Positions 5,998 to 6,585 of a stretch of DNA of 6,585 bases are shown piece after piece. Position numbers and translations under genes: made by a program. The first letter of the stretch is position 1; every line of letters starts with the position of its first letter. Where the stretch lies: contig JBGTKH010000584.1 of NCBI GenBank assembly GCA_041744735.1, forward strand, positions 1 through 6,585, written 5' to 3'. Under the pieces are notes generated by a model. That model was not told the DNA's origin. It did no database searches and was given only the letters and a program-made list of their open reading frames with translations. Source of the DNA: JBGTKH01 sp041744735 (GTDB lineage: Bacteria; Planctomycetota; Planctomycetia; Pirellulales; Pirellulaceae).

Positions 5998-6585
5998 TTA
6001 CGCAATGAACTGCCTCAGAAACGTGTGACTTTGCCGCAGCGATTGCTGGCGCGTGGCCAGCGACTGTTCGTACGCCCGGTCTTCCACCTCCACGCACACC
6101 GGACCATCGTAACCGGCGTCGCCCAGTACCGAAAAGAACCGGCCCCAAGCGACTTCGCCCAGGCCGGGCAGCTTGGGCGTGTGATACAGCAGCGGCGTGG
6201 CCAGAATCCCCACGTCGTCCAAGCGATGCCGGTCCACGCGCACGTCCTTGGCGTGAACGTGCACCAGCCGGTCGGCGAATTCACGCAGCGGCTGGAGGTA
6301 ATCCATCTGCTGCCAGACCAAGTGCGACGGATCGTAGTTCAGGCCGAGGCTGCGGCTGGGAATCTCCTCGAACATCCGCCGCCAGATGGCCGGGCTGATC
6401 GCCAGATTTTTACCGCCGGGCCATTCGTCGGCGGTGAACAGCATCGGGCAGTTCTCGATACCGATCCGCACGCCGTGGTCTTCCGCGAATTTGACCAGCG
6501 GCGGCCAGACTTGGCGAAAACGCGGCCAGTTGTCGTCAACCGATTTGGTCCAGTCGCGCCCGATGAACGTGTTGACGCGCGTGAC
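5998..6585 (-). CDS. Sugar phosphate isomerase/epimerase-like TIM-barrel protein, N-terminus outside window
   Basis: The frame is open from the right edge to TAA at 5998, giving 195 residues of the C-terminal part; the start codon is not in the window. It matches the xylose isomerase-like/AP endonuclease family 2 TIM barrel. Numbered from the window edge, the usual divalent-metal ligands can be proposed: E44 in IEN, D85 and H88 in NYDPSH, H109/H111 in HVHAKD, and E166/E168 in VEVED at the last strand. Such enzymes isomerise or epimerise sugars or inositol derivatives; the exact substrate cannot be read from the sequence. A GTG at 6471 is in frame but is an internal valine, because conserved sequence (VNTFIGRDW) continues upstream. 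It is the first visible gene of the probable operon with the lipoprotein and deoC. Confidence 0.9.
   Translation of the reverse strand, partial: VTRVNTFIGRDWTKSVDDNWPRFRQVWPPLVKFAEDHGVRIGIENCPMLFTADEWPGGKNLAISPAIWRRMFEEIPSRSLGLNYDPSHLVWQQMDYLQPLREFADRLVHVHAKDVRVDRHRLDDVGILATPLLYHTPKLPGLGEVAWGRFFSVLGDAGYDGPVCVEVEDRAYEQSLATRQQSLRQSHTFLRQFIA

Noticed and set aside
1..6585. Mobile elements, CRISPR repeats, tRNA/rRNA, phage or defence genes
   Set aside because: I looked for spaced direct repeats, transposase motifs, tRNA-like cloverleafs and atypical gene content. The window is filled by seven co-directional coding regions with short gaps, and none of these was found.

Overview
All seven genes I can support lie on the minus strand. 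They are tightly packed, with gaps of about 17 to 107 bases. Gene content points to a planctomycete, most likely of the Pirellula/Rhodopirellula type. The markers are a secreted PVC-type dehydrogenase propeller with HEAT repeats, an FG-GAP/VCBS secreted protein, a small protein with the DUF1559 core, and many secreted proteins beside housekeeping enzymes. The DNA is GC-rich by eye. The placement is an inference from protein families; no rRNA or other marker gene is present.

Reading in the direction of transcription (high to low coordinates), the window opens inside a sugar phosphate isomerase/epimerase-like TIM-barrel gene whose start lies beyond the right edge (5998-6585). Next come a small lipoprotein with a DUF1559-like core (5605-5961) and deoC, deoxyribose-phosphate aldolase (4904-5587, GTG start). 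These three have gaps of 36 and 17 bases and probably form one transcript. A 107-base gap with a possible promoter leads to an unrecognised 203-residue membrane protein (4185-4796). A 99-base gap with an imperfect hairpin and a TATAAT box leads to a second probable operon: a secreted FG-GAP/VCBS propeller (2865-4085), tadA tRNA adenosine deaminase (2357-2815), and a very large PVC-type dehydrogenase/HEAT protein (1-2333). The last runs off the left edge without a stop: I translated 777 consecutive sense codons from its ATG.

Functionally the right part looks like sugar or deoxyribose-phosphate metabolism. The left part makes two exported calcium-binding-type propeller proteins around an essential tRNA-modifying enzyme. 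I see no mobile element, CRISPR array, tRNA, rRNA, phage gene or defence system, and no intergenic stretch reaches 300 bases. The most unusual item is the small lipoprotein: the conserved DUF1559 segment, normally behind a type IV prepilin-like helix, here follows a lipobox directly.
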